Position numbers and translations under genes: made by a program. The notes below the pieces were generated by a model. The model was given only the letters and a program-made list of their open reading frames with translations. It did not search any database and had not been told where the DNA came from. A DNA stretch of 64,000 nt from Vibrio diabolicus (GTDB lineage: Bacteria > Pseudomonadota > Gammaproteobacteria > Enterobacterales > Vibrionaceae): the NCBI GenBank assembly GCA_001048675.1, contig CCKK01000020.1, forward strand, positions 62,001 through 126,000, in the 5' to 3' direction. Below, piece after piece: positions 39,454-48,466 of this stretch (position 1 is the first letter of the stretch; each line of letters starts with the position of its first letter).

Positions 39454-40313
39454 ATGACTACAACGATTTTAAGGTTCGAGAAGCACAAGTATTTTGCGAA
39501 TATACGGCAAGCTGGTGCTCACCAGCATCGCCATCATTTATCAACTCCAAACGCTGACAAATGCCGTTCCCATTTGAATAAAACCTTTATAGGTTCGTCT
39601 AATCTGGTAGAAGATGTTAAAAAAAGACTTAATGTTTTAACTAAACAGCCTCGAAAAAATTCTGTTTTGGCTATGGATGGTGTGTTAGCTCTCAGTCCTG
39701 AATTATTTGTTGGAGGGACGCAAGAGGAGAGACATCAGACGTTGAAGAATTTTGCGATAGCTTCGAAACGTTGGCTCATTAGCACATTTGGTAATAACGT
39801 AGTAAATGCTGTTCTTCATAGAGATGAAACGTCGCCGCATATCCATTTTACGGTTGTTCCAGTTCAAACTACAGCATTAGGCGAATCAAAGCTAAATGCG
39901 CGTGACATGTTTAATAAAGAAACACTTCATGATTTTCAGCGCAATTACTTTGAATCTATGCATCAATATTTTCCAAGTTTGATTCCTCCTAAATATAGAG
40001 AAAAAGCTACTCATACAACCCTAAAAGAGTTTTACTCAGGTATAAATAGACTTGAAGGAAAGATGGATAGTCACTTAAACGCTGAATTTGAAAAGCAAAA
40101 GGAATGTCTTCAAGAAGAGATGGCAAAAACTATTCAACAACATATTGAGCAGTGGTTAGAAAACTATTTGTTGATTTAAATGATTCTGAAAAAGATTTTT
40201 GGATTAAATCAATAAGGACAGAGTTTGAACAAAATATAGATAAAATCATAACCATGCAGAGGTTTTATCCGAAATTGCATAATAATATAAAGAAAAAAAT
40301 AACTATAAAATAA
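39454..40313 (+). pseudogene. MobV-family relaxase (Pre/Mob), C-terminal frameshift
   Basis: The relaxase nicks oriT and leads DNA transfer. The N-terminal 240 residues carry the MobV histidine motif HRDETSPHIHF (H122, D124, E125, H129, H131), so the catalytic domain is intact. In the A4 run at 40160-40163 the frame shifts: as written the protein ends ENYLLI at 40179. Adding one A continues KLFVDLNDSEKDFW to a stop at 40311-40313, for 286 residues in all. The shortened form might still nick DNA. Confidence 0.8.
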
Positions 40314-40320
40314 TAACAAG

Positions 40321-40683
40321 ATGAGTGACTCAATAGATAACAAAGATAGTGACACAGCAACACCAGAAGACATTGCAATGTCTAGGGCATTGTATTTGGA
40401 CGGTATGTATATCCAAAATAAAGTTGTGGAACTAGTGATAAATAATGCTAAAGCTGATGGATTAATTTCCAACAAAACTAGTAAAGACGATAAAAATTAT
40501 CAGTGGGTTGTCCATATGGCTGAGCATCATATGTTGATTTTAAAATTGCAAGATAGGGCCAAAGGGAAAACATACACTCCTATGGGTATGGAGTGTCTTA
40601 ACAATCACGCCCTAGAGATTGTGCGTAAAATCAGCAAAGCAATGGCTGACACACTGATGCTTTACTATCCTCCTAAGAAGTAG
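40321..40683 (+). CDS. Hypothetical protein downstream of mob
   Basis: This 120-residue, mostly helical and charged protein has no recognisable domain. It starts 8 bp after the restored relaxase stop, so it belongs to the mob operon and may be an accessory mobilization protein (inference). Shine-Dalgarno support is weak (AACAAG). Confidence 0.55.
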   Translation: MSDSIDNKDSDTATPEDIAMSRALYLDGMYIQNKVVELVINNAKADGLISNKTSKDDKNYQWVVHMAEHHMLILKLQDRAKGKTYTPMGMECLNNHALEIVRKISKAMADTLMLYYPPKK

Positions 40684-40791
40684 CTATTCAAAGAAATATT
40701 ATAGCGGCAACTGTTTTTTTAGCCGCTTAATATTTATAGCGTTTGTATATGATGTCAAAGAACAAAGTGATACTAAAGTTAATAAGTAGCA

Positions 40792-41469
40792 CTAATCATT
40801 TCCACAGATTAATAAACACCTAATTATAGATTTTAAATCTAATTCATTCGCTTCCTTACCTGTAAACTTTATACTTCCTCGTGAACTTAATTCAACTTCT
40901 GTCATGTCATCATTAATTTTTATACTTAATCTTTTTAGATCATAATTAGAGTAAGGCAAAAATTCATTCACCTTATTAAAAGTATCTTTATTGCTAGTTA
41001 AACTTAACTTCAAAGTAGAACTATCAATAATCTTCTTTGAGTGAATATCTAAACTACTAACATAGAAATTAGATTCTAGTTGGCTAGGTAAAATTCTTAT
41101 AAACTCCTTTAGGTCAACTTCAATATTGGAAATTTTACAATTACCATTCAATGCCTTTAAAATATCTCGCCTAAAATGCGATAAACTTTTTGCAGGGTTT
41201 ATTATCTCTATATATCCATCATGTAAGACAAACTCATTGATATAATACTCTTCGATTGTTGTTGTTTTTATATCACCAAATGGGGTTACGATCTCATTAG
41301 TCTTTTCATACTTGTAGATATGTTTAGCATTTATTCTTGAACCATTTACCTTACTAAGCATAAAACCAGAGCTTTTATCCTCTGTATATCTCATACTTAT
41401 AAATAAACTCACAATTTCTTTTGTAGTTAGAGTAGTTTCAAGCGTAAAGAACGAGATACGTTGATTCAT
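40792..41469 (-). CDS. Third gene of the island A three-gene operon, unknown function
   Basis: This 225-residue soluble protein has no signal peptide or membrane segment and no motif I recognise. It starts only 2 bp after the stop of the 362-residue gene, so the two are translationally coupled. The end of the operon faces the mob operon in convergent orientation. Confidence 0.6.
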   Translation of the reverse strand: MNQRISFFTLETTLTTKEIVSLFISMRYTEDKSSGFMLSKVNGSRINAKHIYKYEKTNEIVTPFGDIKTTTIEEYYINEFVLHDGYIEIINPAKSLSHFRRDILKALNGNCKISNIEVDLKEFIRILPSQLESNFYVSSLDIHSKKIIDSSTLKLSLTSNKDTFNKVNEFLPYSNYDLKRLSIKINDDMTEVELSSRGSIKFTGKEANELDLKSIIRCLLICGND

Positions 41470-41471
41470 AT

Positions 41472-42560
41472 TTAGTCCTTAGACTGCATCATATCGGTAT
41501 AGATTGAGACAGCAGTCTTATAAATAAGTTTAGATAGTTTTTCCGCTTCATTCTTTTCTATTTGATTGGATGGTGTAACATTTAAACTTCCACGACTGTA
41601 GCGCTGAACAGTTTTAACTTGATATCTGAATCCTTTAGATTTGTCAGAATTGTCAAATTGAGCTTCTACTGTATAACAATCAGATTGATCTGCACCAATA
41701 TTTGGTTGTAGCTCCCTTACTTTCCACACAATTTTATATATGTGGTACTTGTCACTAGGGAAACTATCATAGATCTTTGATGCAAGAAGCTCCTGACCAG
41801 AAAGTACTGCTTTTCTTACTTGACCAGTAAAGTCGCTTTCAGTCTCATCCTTGTTAGTTCCAATATTTTTAACATTAACGTTTACCACATCATAGACTTC
41901 ATAGTTGTCCAATTGGATAAGCCTAGTAAAGAACTCTGTTCGTTCTTTGGTCGTTGCATGCTCGTAATCTATTTCTATTGGTATAACTGTCGTTTCTAAT
42001 TGCTTTGAAATAGCGTTAACTAACTTACTCTTAACTAATTTACCTACATCTGTAGCTGGGAAACGTATGCTAGTTTCACCCGTACTCTTGTTCACCTCTA
42101 TTTCAATGGTTCCTTTCTTACGAGTGCGCTGTCTCATAGGGGCTTTCGAGTAATCAATATCAACATAGTTTGCTTCTATGTTGAATTTAGTCGATGAGGA
42201 GCTAGTTAGATTTAAGCTCACTTCGTCGTCAGACATAACTTTTTTTACTTCGTTAAAAGCTTTTGTAATATTTCCTTTTGTACATTTTTCTGGTATCTCA
42301 GTCGTTGACAAGCTATCTCGTCGATCCCGATTCTCTAACAGGGTGCAAAGCTGTATATAGTCATAAAAATCAAACCTGACTTTTTGCACTATATCTAATA
42401 ACTCATCCTTTGAGCTACTTTGCGATACCACAATACCTTTGTCCAAGAGGATAGAGGCAATGTGCTCCGCTTTAACCCTTTGAGCTACCAATCCATCTCT
42501 TATATTCTTGTCATTCATAAAGTACAGACGGTTGCCTACTTTCTTATTCTCTTTGTTCAT
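41472..42560 (-). CDS. Second gene of the island A three-gene operon, unknown function
   Basis: This 362-residue soluble protein has a helical N-terminus (about 1-110) and a beta-rich C-terminal part with an APMRQRTRKKGTIEIEV segment. I recognise no family. Its ATG overlaps the stop of the preceding nuclease-like gene by four bases (ATGA at 42557-42560), typical of genes whose products form a complex. It is followed after 2 bp by the 225-residue gene. Confidence 0.6.
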   Translation of the reverse strand: MNKENKKVGNRLYFMNDKNIRDGLVAQRVKAEHIASILLDKGIVVSQSSSKDELLDIVQKVRFDFYDYIQLCTLLENRDRRDSLSTTEIPEKCTKGNITKAFNEVKKVMSDDEVSLNLTSSSSTKFNIEANYVDIDYSKAPMRQRTRKKGTIEIEVNKSTGETSIRFPATDVGKLVKSKLVNAISKQLETTVIPIEIDYEHATTKERTEFFTRLIQLDNYEVYDVVNVNVKNIGTNKDETESDFTGQVRKAVLSGQELLASKIYDSFPSDKYHIYKIVWKVRELQPNIGADQSDCYTVEAQFDNSDKSKGFRYQVKTVQRYSRGSLNVTPSNQIEKNEAEKLSKLIYKTAVSIYTDMMQSKD

Positions 42561-43540
42561 TTACGTAGACCTATTTCGATAGCAGAAAATTGAGGCTGAG
42601 ACTTTGCTATCGTCCCACCGACCAGAGAGCTTTTTAGTTCCTCAATGCGTTCATCTGAATACCCTAAATCACCAAAGTATTGGTTTATAGCGGTTTGAAG
42701 GTTTAGTACCCCAAAATCATTTTTATTTACTAGTTTGATTCGGACTGAGCCTTTTTCATTTAGTATCTGATAGTAAGATAGTGCATCTAGTAGATATACA
42801 AATTCATCCACCTCTTGCCCTTCTTTCATATAATAAATAACAAATCCAGCTTCACTCTTTTTAGTTGCGGCATGCTTGATAATTATCCACGGGGATGACA
42901 ATGTTTCTATGGTTGCTGGCTCGCCGTACACACTATCAAAGTGGTTTTTGTTCAAGACTTCACTAGGGTGAAAGAAGCAATAACCTTCAGTATCAGGTAG
43001 AAGACCTTTACCTATCATTACTTGCATGTCGGTCACTACGCTGAAAAGCTCGACAATTTTCTTAGGACTACAGATAAATATTTTGTTTGTATCTTCAAGA
43101 TGGTTCACTTTAGCTTCGTTGATACTTCTGACAATTTCATCGAAATTTCCATCGTATCCTCCGCAATGATTATAAACAAACAGCATGCCACTAATTGAGT
43201 GGCTATCTTCAGGCTTATAGAGGTCTTGCCAATTTGGGTTATAACCAGTGCAATTAGTTGCATAAGAAAGAGACTCAATAGCACCATGTATCTGCCCCTT
43301 GGTTATAGAGCCTTTCTTGTAACTTTTGAGGTCAGTGTTTATGTACTTCATTTCATTGTCATAAGGATCACGATAGTAAAAGACGCAATCAGAAGGGTGG
43401 TCTTTTTTATTACCGTGCTCTTCAGGAGTTACACACTCCCAGCTATGGTCTTCTACGACCTTACGTCGCCACTTTAAATATTGGAATAGTTCATCAGTGA
43501 CAGCAGAAGCCATCTCTGCGATTTGCTTGGTTTCACTCAT
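42557..43540 (-). CDS. PD-(D/E)XK-nuclease-like protein, first gene of the three-gene operon
   Basis: This 327-residue protein has an N-terminal region that looks like a PD-(D/E)XK nuclease fold: an acidic helix (MASAVTDELFQYLKW), then D51 (PSDCVFYY) and D70-x-K72 (TDLKSY), followed by a Lys-rich strand and a helix with QIHGAIESLSYA. The rest is unassigned. The match is by motif only, and another fold is possible. It leads an operon with two unknown genes, overlapping the second by four bases. Nuclease plus unknown partners on a mobile island is a common arrangement of anti-phage systems. Confidence 0.6.
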   Translation of the reverse strand: MSETKQIAEMASAVTDELFQYLKWRRKVVEDHSWECVTPEEHGNKKDHPSDCVFYYRDPYDNEMKYINTDLKSYKKGSITKGQIHGAIESLSYATNCTGYNPNWQDLYKPEDSHSISGMLFVYNHCGGYDGNFDEIVRSINEAKVNHLEDTNKIFICSPKKIVELFSVVTDMQVMIGKGLLPDTEGYCFFHPSEVLNKNHFDSVYGEPATIETLSSPWIIIKHAATKKSEAGFVIYYMKEGQEVDEFVYLLDALSYYQILNEKGSVRIKLVNKNDFGVLNLQTAINQYFGDLGYSDERIEELKSSLVGGTIAKSQPQFSAIEIGLRK

Positions 43541-43761
43541 TTATACGAACCTTGACATAACAATACTCTAATTATGCGTCTGGTGGCGCATTCATACAAT
43601 AAGGTAATTGATATATGGATGCTTTTCGTGACCTGCCTAGATTGTCAGCACTTAAAAGAGGCGATCCTACTCTACACAATCCGCCTGGCCTCTGTGATCT
43701 GATTGTTTTGGGAAAATGACTACTGCATCTATTTTGTACTTAGACGGACTTTATTTAACTC

Positions 43762-45024
43762 TCATAGGCTTGGGAATAACGTATCTAAGACAACTTTTAG
43801 CTTGGAAATGTGAATCGCTTTCCCATATCTATCGTACGTAATGCTTTGCTGTGCGTGTCCAAGTAGCTCTCCCGCAATAACTGATGAAACATCGGCATTT
43901 TTGAGTTCTGTTGCAAACGTGTGTCGGAATGAGTGAAAGTCATGCCCTTTGCCAAAGCCAAGCTTTAGTTTAAATCTACCAAACCATTTTGATGCAGCGC
44001 TTCCAAAGCCATCTCTTGAATCTTTTAGTTCAGGAAAAATACGACAGTGATTGACTGATTCAACGTATTCGATAAATCCTAAATCAAGAAGCTTTTGATG
44101 TATTGGTATAGTCCTTCGACTAAATGTGTTTTTAAGCTTTTGTCCCTCAAAACGTTCATCAATTCTTATAAGCCAAGTGCCATCTTGTTGGTAAATATCA
44201 TCTTTGTATAGTTGGCAGAGTTCGTTCAGACGAGCACCAGTAAGACAACCGAGCAAAGGGAGCCAATAGTAATAGGGGTGTTTGTAAGTTTGTTTTGTAT
44301 GAATATCTGTACTAAATATTCTAGCTAGATCTTTGTGACTATAAGCATTCTTTGCTTCGCTATCTTTTCGGGTTTTCTTGAACTTCATCCCTTTGAAGGG
44401 GTTGATGTCCGTTAGCTCCATTTGCACACACCACTCAAAAAAAGAAGAGGCCTTTTGAATATAGTCCTTTACGGATTCTTGACTAAGAGTCGGGCGCTTT
44501 AGCGTTTGATTGATTGTAAGGATGTCGCTGCTGGATTTGCCTTTGAACTGAGGCAATTTTTGCGCATTTACAGGGTATTGTGATAGAGAGTGTCGGACTT
44601 CTTCCGCTTCTAATCGTCTTATTTCAGTTATTTTTTGTTTGTTGATCAAAGAAAGGATAGTCGTGATTTTTGCTTGAGACATTTTCACCGCTTTGTCGCT
44701 GACAATACCGTGTTTTGAATCTACATAACGTTTTAGGCACGCAGTAGGACTTAACAGATTATTTTTGTTCCGATACTTCTGAGCATTCTGACCTTTTCGC
44801 AAGTTAACTTTGTTTCTATGAATCATTTCAAACGGAGTTTGGGTCAGGATTGATTGTCGAATACTTAACTCAATTCTGAGGGATTCGATTACAGCATGTT
44901 GCTTGTTACAAGCTCCGAGTGATTTTTTTACCTCGGAAGTGTCAGAAAACAGGTGACGGTAGCGTGGGGGAATTTGGAATCGGAACTGCCAAGTTCCATG
45001 TTTAGTTGTTTTTAGATAGCGCAT
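43762..45024 (-). CDS. Tyrosine recombinase, right end of island A
   Basis: This 420-residue integrase has a DUF6538-like N-terminus (MRYLKTTKHGTWQFRFQIP), and a catalytic set R (GARLNELCQL), H-x-x-R (FHSFRHTFATEL), H (LLGHAQQS) and Tyr (TYDRYGKAI). It sits about 90 bp from the middle att copy and is oriented away from it, the expected position for an island integrase at ssrA. It is a paralogue-like relative of the recombinase at 35968. Confidence 0.9.
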   Translation of the reverse strand: MRYLKTTKHGTWQFRFQIPPRYRHLFSDTSEVKKSLGACNKQHAVIESLRIELSIRQSILTQTPFEMIHRNKVNLRKGQNAQKYRNKNNLLSPTACLKRYVDSKHGIVSDKAVKMSQAKITTILSLINKQKITEIRRLEAEEVRHSLSQYPVNAQKLPQFKGKSSSDILTINQTLKRPTLSQESVKDYIQKASSFFEWCVQMELTDINPFKGMKFKKTRKDSEAKNAYSHKDLARIFSTDIHTKQTYKHPYYYWLPLLGCLTGARLNELCQLYKDDIYQQDGTWLIRIDERFEGQKLKNTFSRRTIPIHQKLLDLGFIEYVESVNHCRIFPELKDSRDGFGSAASKWFGRFKLKLGFGKGHDFHSFRHTFATELKNADVSSVIAGELLGHAQQSITYDRYGKAIHISKLKVVLDTLFPSL

Positions 45025-45078
45025 GTTTAGTACCTATTTTTAGTACAAACAGCGATAAATTGAAGACCATGAAAACAA

Positions 45079-45111
45079 AAAGGGCGGTAAGTCAATAACT
45101 TACCGCCCTTT
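45079..45111 (-). terminator. Hairpin terminator beside the middle att copy
   Basis: A 14-bp perfect stem (45079-45092 with 45098-45111) reads on the minus strand toward a T run. It has the same position relative to the att sequence as the displaced ssrA terminator at 35364, suggesting that the element arrived carrying its own terminator. Confidence 0.75.
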
Positions 45112-45128
45112 CCAAACGTTTGGTGGGC
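45111..45128 (-). repeat. Degenerate middle att copy
   Basis: TCCAAACGTTTGGTGG (45111-45126) is identical to 35391-35406, then differs by small deletions from the ssrA end (GGGCTGGGG against GGAGCTGGCGGGA). It marks the junction between the two tandem islands. Confidence 0.65.
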
Positions 45129-45193
45129 TGGGGTAAGTTGATCTTGATTTTTAAGTTATTGATTTTATTTAATATTTGTTGGTTTGATTTTTG

Positions 45194-45216
45194 TCTGTGT
45201 ACCTTTCTGTGTACCT
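45194..45216 (+). repeat. Direct repeat TCTGTGTACCT, two copies
   Basis: Two identical 11-bp units (45194-45204, 45206-45216) at a 12-bp pitch lie about 70 bp inside the left end of island B. Similar TGTACC units, also 12 bp apart, occur at the right end (57406-57425). They are probably arm-type sites of the island B integrase. Confidence 0.5.
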
Positions 45217-45430
45217 ATATTAATTTGTTATCTCCAAAGTGAACCAAGTTTCTATCGAAAACATGATCTTAGGCCTGCAAACTTGACGAACCTTAAGTAT
45301 ATCTAACTCAGTATGTATAATGCCTTTCTATTTCCGTGAAATGAGATGTTGTGAGTAACTTTATTGATAAAACTGAAAATAATTCAATTGTGTTACTGCT
45401 GTGTTTGGAGATGTATGGAACTTTGTATAA

Positions 45431-46441
45431 ATGAGTAAGTTATCTAAATTTAAGACTTTTTATACTCTAGAAGAAACTGCAGAGCGTGTATCTCAGTCAC
45501 TTGGTGAGCCAGTATCTGTATCCGATATATGCCAATTTGGCCTTGATCATCATTTGACGATTTCTGCTAGGTTGATTAATCATGCACAAGTGCTGGTTGG
45601 GCGGTGCTTGCGTAGGGAATCGCCGGAAATTAAGTCATACCAAGTATCATATGATTTTTTAACGGAAGAACCATTGGACGAACCGTATGAGGTCTCTTTA
45701 GACGAAGAAGCTCTATATCTTGATAACAATATGTTTATTGTTTTTGGTGAGGTTATTCACTGTATCAATGATATATGGGATCTAGCTATGATTGGAAGAG
45801 AATCGCTTGCACTTGAGAACATTTACCAAAAAGAGAATGGTGGTCCAGAACCAATAGATTCGAACATGAGTGGGGTTTACCTTACGTATGAAAATTTAGT
45901 TCTTTCGTTACAAACTCCTCGTTTCCCTATTCCTTCAGAAGAGAACCGAATTGCTTTAGGTCAAAAGATAGATTCCATTCTTGCTCCTAAGGAACTCACT
46001 TTTGATGATGTCTTCGGAGATGATTTTGACCAGAGAATTGAATACTTCACTGCCCAAGAACAGGAAGAGTTAGCAGAGTTGGTTGATAGTGTTGTTGGTG
46101 CAGACAATGAACATCAGAGGTACAGAAATTCATCAACTCTTGATGAACATGACTATCAATTTGTTGTTCGAGCTGAGGAACTCACAAGATTCATTGAAGA
46201 GTTGAATAAAAAGCCAACTGAACAACCAACTGAACAACCGACAGAGGATAAGTCGTTAACAGTAAAGGAACGCAATACCTTACTGACATTCATTGGAGTA
46301 CTACTCAAGGAGCAGGGTCTCAACCCTTCGACTAAGGGTATTACACCAGCAATAAGGTTAATGACAGAGACAGCTGGTACGCCGATCTCTGAAAATACAA
46401 TTCGAAAAATTCTTAAACAAGTAAGCGAAATAACAGTCTGA
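45431..46441 (+). CDS. Island-encoded hypothetical protein with HTH-like ends
   Basis: This 336-residue soluble protein has an N-terminal segment reading like a helix-turn-helix (FYTLEETAERVSQSLGEPVS), an acidic middle, a low-complexity PTEQPTEQPTE linker (about 265-275), and a C-terminal helical segment (LTVKERNTLLTFIGVLLKEQG to ISENTIRKILKQV) resembling a second DNA-binding domain. It probably acts in regulation or maintenance of the island. No family function is known to me. Confidence 0.6.
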   Translation: MSKLSKFKTFYTLEETAERVSQSLGEPVSVSDICQFGLDHHLTISARLINHAQVLVGRCLRRESPEIKSYQVSYDFLTEEPLDEPYEVSLDEEALYLDNNMFIVFGEVIHCINDIWDLAMIGRESLALENIYQKENGGPEPIDSNMSGVYLTYENLVLSLQTPRFPIPSEENRIALGQKIDSILAPKELTFDDVFGDDFDQRIEYFTAQEQEELAELVDSVVGADNEHQRYRNSSTLDEHDYQFVVRAEELTRFIEELNKKPTEQPTEQPTEDKSLTVKERNTLLTFIGVLLKEQGLNPSTKGITPAIRLMTETAGTPISENTIRKILKQVSEITV

Positions 46442-46568
46442 TAAAAGCTATCTGATTCATTACTTTTTAAAAACGCAATTGAGTTTTTACTTTTGCTCAA
46501 TTGCGTTTCTTCACTCAGCATACCAACTAATCTCTTGGTCGTCCGATAAACGACTAAGAGATTTTTTA

Positions 46569-46775
46569 ATGTCTAATAAAATTTTAAGACTGTCACAGGT
46601 GATTGATTACACAGGTATGTCACGCAGCAGTATTTATTTATTAATGTCACAAGGCAGTTTCCCTTTATCTATTTCACTTGGTGCAAGAGCTGTTGGATGG
46701 GTAGAAAGTGAGATCGAACTTTGGATTGATGAGCGTATTAAACAAAGCAGAAATAGTGGAGTGGCATATGAATGA
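46569..46775 (+). CDS. AlpA-family regulator/excisionase
   Basis: This 68-residue winged-helix protein of the AlpA type (LRLSQVIDYTGMSRSSIYLLMSQGSFPLSISLGARAVGW) probably activates the integrase or acts as excisionase for the P4-type integrase. ATG 46569 has AAGAGA upstream. The longer frame from 46479 is not used. Confidence 0.85.
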   Translation: MSNKILRLSQVIDYTGMSRSSIYLLMSQGSFPLSISLGARAVGWVESEIELWIDERIKQSRNSGVAYE

Positions 46776-46855
46776 TGATAAATATTATGATCTTTGTATT
46801 GGTTATATACAATGTGTTCAATTCACTATCATTTTTTCTCAACTATTGATGGATT

Positions 46856-47344
46856 ATGTTTATGGCTAAGAAGTTAAATCCAAATAAAAGCAAAATACAT
46901 CGTAGTTATACTATGGAAGAAGTTGCTAATTTGTATTCAATAAATAAAAGAACTGTACGGAATTGGATTCAAGATGGCCTTCCTGTAATTAAAGAGAAAA
47001 AGCCTTTTTTAATATTAGGTACAGAGCTAAGAATATTTATTCGACAAAAGAATAAGTCCCGAAAAAGGAAGTGTAAGCCAAATGAGCTGTATTGCTTTCG
47101 CTGTAGAAAAGCTTCGCTGGTGGAAGCAACGTCTATTCATTTTTTGAGAGAGTCTCATGGGACTGGTCGAGTTTTTGGTACGTGTCTTGAGTGTGGAGTC
47201 AAAGTGCATAAGTTCTATAGTTTACGGAATGAAGAGGCTTTGACAGTCGCTCTGCATAAGGAAATTACCGATAGCACAAAAACACATAGTTTAGATGATT
47301 GTTCGTCTCTTAAACTTCCACATTGTACAGAGGAAATGAAATGA
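46856..47344 (+). CDS. HTH and zinc-ribbon protein coupled to a recombinase
   Basis: This 162-residue protein has an N-terminal MerR-like helix-turn-helix (YTMEEVANLYSINKRTVRNW, about 18-37) and a C-terminal zinc ribbon (CFRC and CLEC). ATG 46862 (MAKKL) is an alternative start. It overlaps the next gene (tyrosine recombinase) by ATGA, so the two are translationally coupled; it is probably a targeting or regulatory partner of that recombinase (inference). Confidence 0.7.
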   Translation: MFMAKKLNPNKSKIHRSYTMEEVANLYSINKRTVRNWIQDGLPVIKEKKPFLILGTELRIFIRQKNKSRKRKCKPNELYCFRCRKASLVEATSIHFLRESHGTGRVFGTCLECGVKVHKFYSLRNEEALTVALHKEITDSTKTHSLDDCSSLKLPHCTEEMK

Positions 47345-48441
47345 ATAAGAAGTGTACAAATAATGTGCGAATTATCAAAGCGTATAGTTTGTTTTTAACA
47401 GAAGCGAAAAGGTTAAGTGAACACTCTGTGGATGCTGCATTGAAGTCTATAAATCGATTTGAAGAATATAATCAATTTAAAGATTTTAAACAGTTTCACT
47501 ATCAACAAGCGGTAGGTTTTAAAAAATACCTATTGAAACAGAAAAATGTAACGACAGGCGAAATCTTAAGTAAAAAGACAATTAGTACTTCATTACAACA
47601 ACTAAAGTCATTCTTTCAATGGCTGGTAATGCAAAACGAATACAAGAATAAAATTCAATATACAGATACTGAATATTTTAATTTATCAAAAAAAGATGCA
47701 CGAATAGCAACGGCCAAGCGTAAAAAGGCCGTTGCTAAAATTGAACAAATTATTAGTGTGTTGGAAATAATGCCTTGTATTAGTAGTGTTGAATTACGGG
47801 ATAGAGCATTAGTTGCATTTACATTGCTAACAGGTGCTCGTGATAGTGCGATTGCATCTATAAAGTTAAAGCATATAGATTTAAATGATAATAGCTTGTT
47901 TCAAGATGCAAGTGAGGTAAAAACCAAATTCAGTAAAACGTTCACAACATACTTTTTCCCTGTAGGAGATTTGCCATTACAGATTTTTTCTGACTGGGTT
48001 GAGTATTTAACTAATGAGCTCGAGTTTGGGCCTGAAGACCCTCTCTTTCCCAAAACAAAAGTTGAGAATGCACCGAGTCGTCAATTTGAAGCTATGGGAT
48101 TAACGAAAGAGCATTGGACTACTGCTGGGCCAATCCGAAGAGTATTCAAACAGGCATTTCGCATGGCAGATTTACCGTACTTTAATCCACATAGTTTCAG
48201 AAACACTCTGGTGCAACTGGGTGAAGAGTTATGCCACAGCGCTGAAGAGTTTAAGGCATGGAGTCAAAATCTGGGACATGAAGGAGTATTAACCACTTTT
48301 TATAGCTATGGGGATGTTCCTGATTATAAGCAAGCTGCATTACTTCGTAAGTTAGGAAAGAAAGCTGAAAATGTTGCTCCTGATATGGAAGAGCAGTTTA
48401 AACAGTTCATGCAGTTCCAAGCGATGATGAAAGCATCATAG
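47341..48441 (+). CDS. Tyrosine recombinase (XerCD-like) of island B
   Basis: This 366-residue recombinase has a SAM-like core-binding domain (about 5-105) and the catalytic set R (GARDSAIASI), H-x-x-R (NPHSFRNTLVQLG), H (NLGHEGVLTT) and Tyr (SYGDV-region, TFYSYGD). ATG 47341 with AGAGGAAATG upstream is chosen over the in-frame 47323. It forms a two-gene unit with the HTH/zinc-ribbon gene and is not near an att site, so it may move a separate element or be a relic. Confidence 0.85.
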   Translation: MNKKCTNNVRIIKAYSLFLTEAKRLSEHSVDAALKSINRFEEYNQFKDFKQFHYQQAVGFKKYLLKQKNVTTGEILSKKTISTSLQQLKSFFQWLVMQNEYKNKIQYTDTEYFNLSKKDARIATAKRKKAVAKIEQIISVLEIMPCISSVELRDRALVAFTLLTGARDSAIASIKLKHIDLNDNSLFQDASEVKTKFSKTFTTYFFPVGDLPLQIFSDWVEYLTNELEFGPEDPLFPKTKVENAPSRQFEAMGLTKEHWTTAGPIRRVFKQAFRMADLPYFNPHSFRNTLVQLGEELCHSAEEFKAWSQNLGHEGVLTTFYSYGDVPDYKQAALLRKLGKKAENVAPDMEEQFKQFMQFQAMMKAS

Positions 48442-48466
48442 TTATTGTTAATATTATCGAGTAAGT

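Larger units (their letters stand above)
35418..45110. mobile_element. Island A, mobilizable genomic island at ssrA (about 9.7 kb)
   Basis: The element is bounded by att copies at 35400-35417 and about 45111-45128. It carries two tyrosine recombinases near the two ends, small zinc-ribbon genes, a DUF3987 gene, a MobV relaxase with an oriT-like site, a hypothetical gene, and a three-gene operon. It is more AT-rich than the flanking chromosome. It encodes no conjugation machinery, so it would need a helper plasmid or ICE to move. Confidence 0.75.
45025..45430. other. Junction between islands A and B
   Basis: About 400 bp without a gene. It holds a hairpin terminator (45079-45111), the degenerate att copy (45111-45128), and a pair of TCTGTGTACCT direct repeats (45194-45204, 45206-45216). 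Confidence 0.7.

Noticed and set aside
40703..40727. Terminator after the mob operon
   Set aside because: A 6-bp AGCGGC/GCCGCT stem exists, but its T run lies in the loop, so it is not a standard terminator.
43615..43719. 34-residue + mini-ORF (MDAFRDLPRL...) between the three-gene operon and the right recombinase
   Set aside because: It is too short, has a poorly spaced ribosome-binding site and no homology I recognise. It may be a relic.
45293..45321. Promoter TTAAGT/TATAAT upstream of the 336-residue gene
   Set aside because: The -10 is perfect, but the -35 match is too poor and the better TTGACG at 45283 is spaced 27 bp away.
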